Positions 4,904 through 5,987 of a DNA stretch of 5,987 nucleotides are shown here, one piece after another. Positions within the stretch are counted from its first letter, which is position 1. The number at the start of each line of letters is the position of its first letter. Both the position numbers and the translations under genes were made by a program. Source of the DNA: Acidobacteriota bacterium (lineage in GTDB: Bacteria > Acidobacteriota > UBA890); NCBI GenBank assembly GCA_030609765.1, contig JAUWTE010000217.1, positions 1 through 5,987 on the forward strand, given 5' to 3'. A model generated the notes under the pieces. It had not been told where the DNA came from. It saw only the letters and a list, made by a program, of their open reading frames with translations, and ran no database searches.

Positions 4904-4940
4904 TCGTCTGCGACCGGATTCAACTGAAAGTCGGCTCATT

Positions 4941-4980
4941 GCCGGCGGGCGGTGCTGGATGGCCGCCCGCCGGCTTCTTC
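4941..4980 (+). terminator. Intrinsic terminator of the sigma operon
   Basis: GCCGGCGGGCGG (4941-4952) is perfectly complementary to CCGCCCGCCGGC (4963-4974), giving a 12-bp GC-only stem with a 10-nt loop. The following TTCTTC is only moderately T-rich. It lies 37 bp past the operon's last stop codon and just outside the stop of the convergent gene. On the minus strand the downstream bases are not T-rich, so it mainly serves the plus strand, though the hairpin may protect both transcripts. Confidence 0.85.
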
Positions 4981-5987
4981 ATCGAATCGCGGAATCCCTG
5001 ACGGGAGCGTCCAGGCCCTGCTCGATCATCCGCGCCGGCAGCTCGGGCTTGCGGAACAGCGTCTGCTTGCGGAACGGGCTCCACAGCATATTGGCGATGT
5101 CCGACTTCTTCATGTGGCGGCTGAAGGTGCGCAGAAGGCGGAACGTCGCGATCGGGCGGAAGAAGATCCGCCGCAGGAACAGGCGCATGTAGCCCTTCTT
5201 GCGAGCCTGGTTCACGACCTCACTGGGGAGCACCGTCGGGTCGATATCCGAGCACTTGAACCACTTGTCCCAATCGAGCGCGTCATCGATGATGCCGCGC
5301 TGCACGTACTCTGCCCACAACGGCGTGCCCCGGTAGACACAAAGGCGATTGAAGCCGAAGGTGTCGAGCTGCAGGCGGGCGGCGAAGCGGAAGCTCTCGA
5401 GAATGTCCTCCTCGGTCTCGTCGGGGGAGCCGATCAAAAAGAAGCCGTGTGCCGTTTCGATGCCGTGTTTCTTCGTCTCGGCGACGGCGTTCTCGATCTG
5501 CTCCAGCATCTGGCCCTTCTTCAACCGATCGAGAACCTTCTGGGTTCCCGCCTCCACACCGAAGGCGAGCCAGCGGCAGTTGGCCTTCCCCATGATCGGA
5601 AACTGGTCGACCGCCACTGAATCAACGCGACCCTCACAGCCCCAGCGGAACTTCAGGTTGCGCTCGATGATCCCCTCGCAGATCTCAGTGATGCGCTTGC
5701 GCTTGAGCAGAAAATGGTCGTCGGTGAAGTAGATCGACCGGTATCCCTCGTCACTGAGCTGCTGCATCTCCTCGAGCACGTGCTCCGGCGATCGGCAGCG
5801 CCACTTGCCATCCGAGAGGGCCGGGATGTCGCAGTAGATGCAGGGGTAGGGGCATCCTCGCGAGGTCTGCATTGTGCAGAAGCGATCGAGCGACAGGACC
5901 GCGGACACGTCCAGAGGCATCGACTCGATGAAATCGATCTGCAGGGAAGAGCGGTCGGGAAAGGGGAACTGGTCGAGGTCCTGAACC
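4979..5987 (-). CDS. Radical SAM protein, probable B12-binding type (5' partial)
   Basis: The frame stays open past the Met codon at 5918-5920 to the window edge, and the upstream codons read DLDQFPFPDRSSLQIDFIES, the usual linker in front of this domain. The true start therefore lies outside; 335 residues are visible. The iron-sulfur cluster motif is SRGCPYPCIYC (CxxxCxxC, bases about 5831-5854). It is followed by the strand-end motif FTDDHF and by GVEAGTQKVLDRLKKG, typical of radical SAM barrels. The linker and the basic C-terminus (YMRLFLRRIFFRPIATFRLL) resemble BchE-type cobalamin-dependent enzymes, whose B12 domain precedes this part. Members perform methylations, cyclisations or rearrangements in lipid, pigment and natural product pathways; the substrate here is unknown. 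The gene converges on the sigma operon with a 75-bp gap, and its regulation lies outside the window. Confidence 0.9.
   Translation of the reverse strand, partial: VQDLDQFPFPDRSSLQIDFIESMPLDVSAVLSLDRFCTMQTSRGCPYPCIYCDIPALSDGKWRCRSPEHVLEEMQQLSDEGYRSIYFTDDHFLLKRKRITEICEGIIERNLKFRWGCEGRVDSVAVDQFPIMGKANCRWLAFGVEAGTQKVLDRLKKGQMLEQIENAVAETKKHGIETAHGFFLIGSPDETEEDILESFRFAARLQLDTFGFNRLCVYRGTPLWAEYVQRGIIDDALDWDKWFKCSDIDPTVLPSEVVNQARKKGYMRLFLRRIFFRPIATFRLLRTFSRHMKKSDIANMLWSPFRKQTLFRKPELPARMIEQGLDAPVRDSAIR

Noticed and set aside
4952..5620. Plus-strand open frame of 222 codons
   Set aside because: It is antisense to the radical SAM gene, begins inside a terminator hairpin and has no recognisable domain.
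5918..5920. Met codon as the start of the radical SAM gene
   Set aside because: The upstream codons continue in frame to the window edge and encode a typical interdomain linker, so the gene is cut by the window.

Overview
The window is GC-rich bacterial chromosome with conventional gene spacing and strong Shine-Dalgarno sites. A lipoprotein-type solute-binding protein, a membrane-anchored zinc anti-sigma factor and a probable cobalamin-type radical SAM enzyme suggest a high-GC, probably Gram-negative (didermic) environmental bacterium. The deltaproteobacterial, acidobacterial or FCB-like uncultivated lineages would fit, but nothing here fixes the phylum. I see no rRNA, tRNA, CRISPR array, transposase or phage gene.

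Layout. Positions 1-432 hold the 3' end of a metal-binding protein (DUF4920-like region, His/Glu-rich linker, C-terminal heavy-metal-binding domain), closed by a strong intrinsic terminator at 468-500. Positions 683-1816 encode an orphan LivJ/LivK-type solute-binding lipoprotein with no permease or ATPase next to it. From 1817 to 2185 there is a non-coding stretch with an AT-rich dyad, a weak hairpin with a T-run, and degenerate repeats of 18-19 bp period. The last repeat unit supplies the ribosome binding site of a small XRE-type helix-turn-helix protein (2186-2434). A 127-bp leader with a hairpin precedes the main operon.

The main operon (2562-4903) has three tightly packed genes: an ECF sigma factor, a membrane-anchored anti-sigma factor with two zinc-binding (ZAS/zf-HC2) modules, and a five-helix membrane protein combining a TM2-like hairpin with a LiaF-like membrane region. 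The expected logic is that the anti-sigma factor holds the sigma factor at the membrane until an envelope signal releases it; the third protein is a candidate sensor, partner or effector. One zinc module of the anti-sigma factor contains an exact 18-bp repeat, present 3.3 times, that lengthens the loop between its zinc ligands. The operon ends at a 12-bp perfect hairpin (4941-4974).

On the minus strand, 4979-5987 carries the C-terminal two thirds or so of a radical SAM enzyme whose N-terminus lies beyond the window. It converges on the operon.

Most proteins can be assigned to known families. The least explained elements are the repeat-rich region before the helix-turn-helix gene, the repeat-expanded anti-sigma zinc module, and the pairing of a TM2/LiaF-like membrane protein with the sigma/anti-sigma pair.
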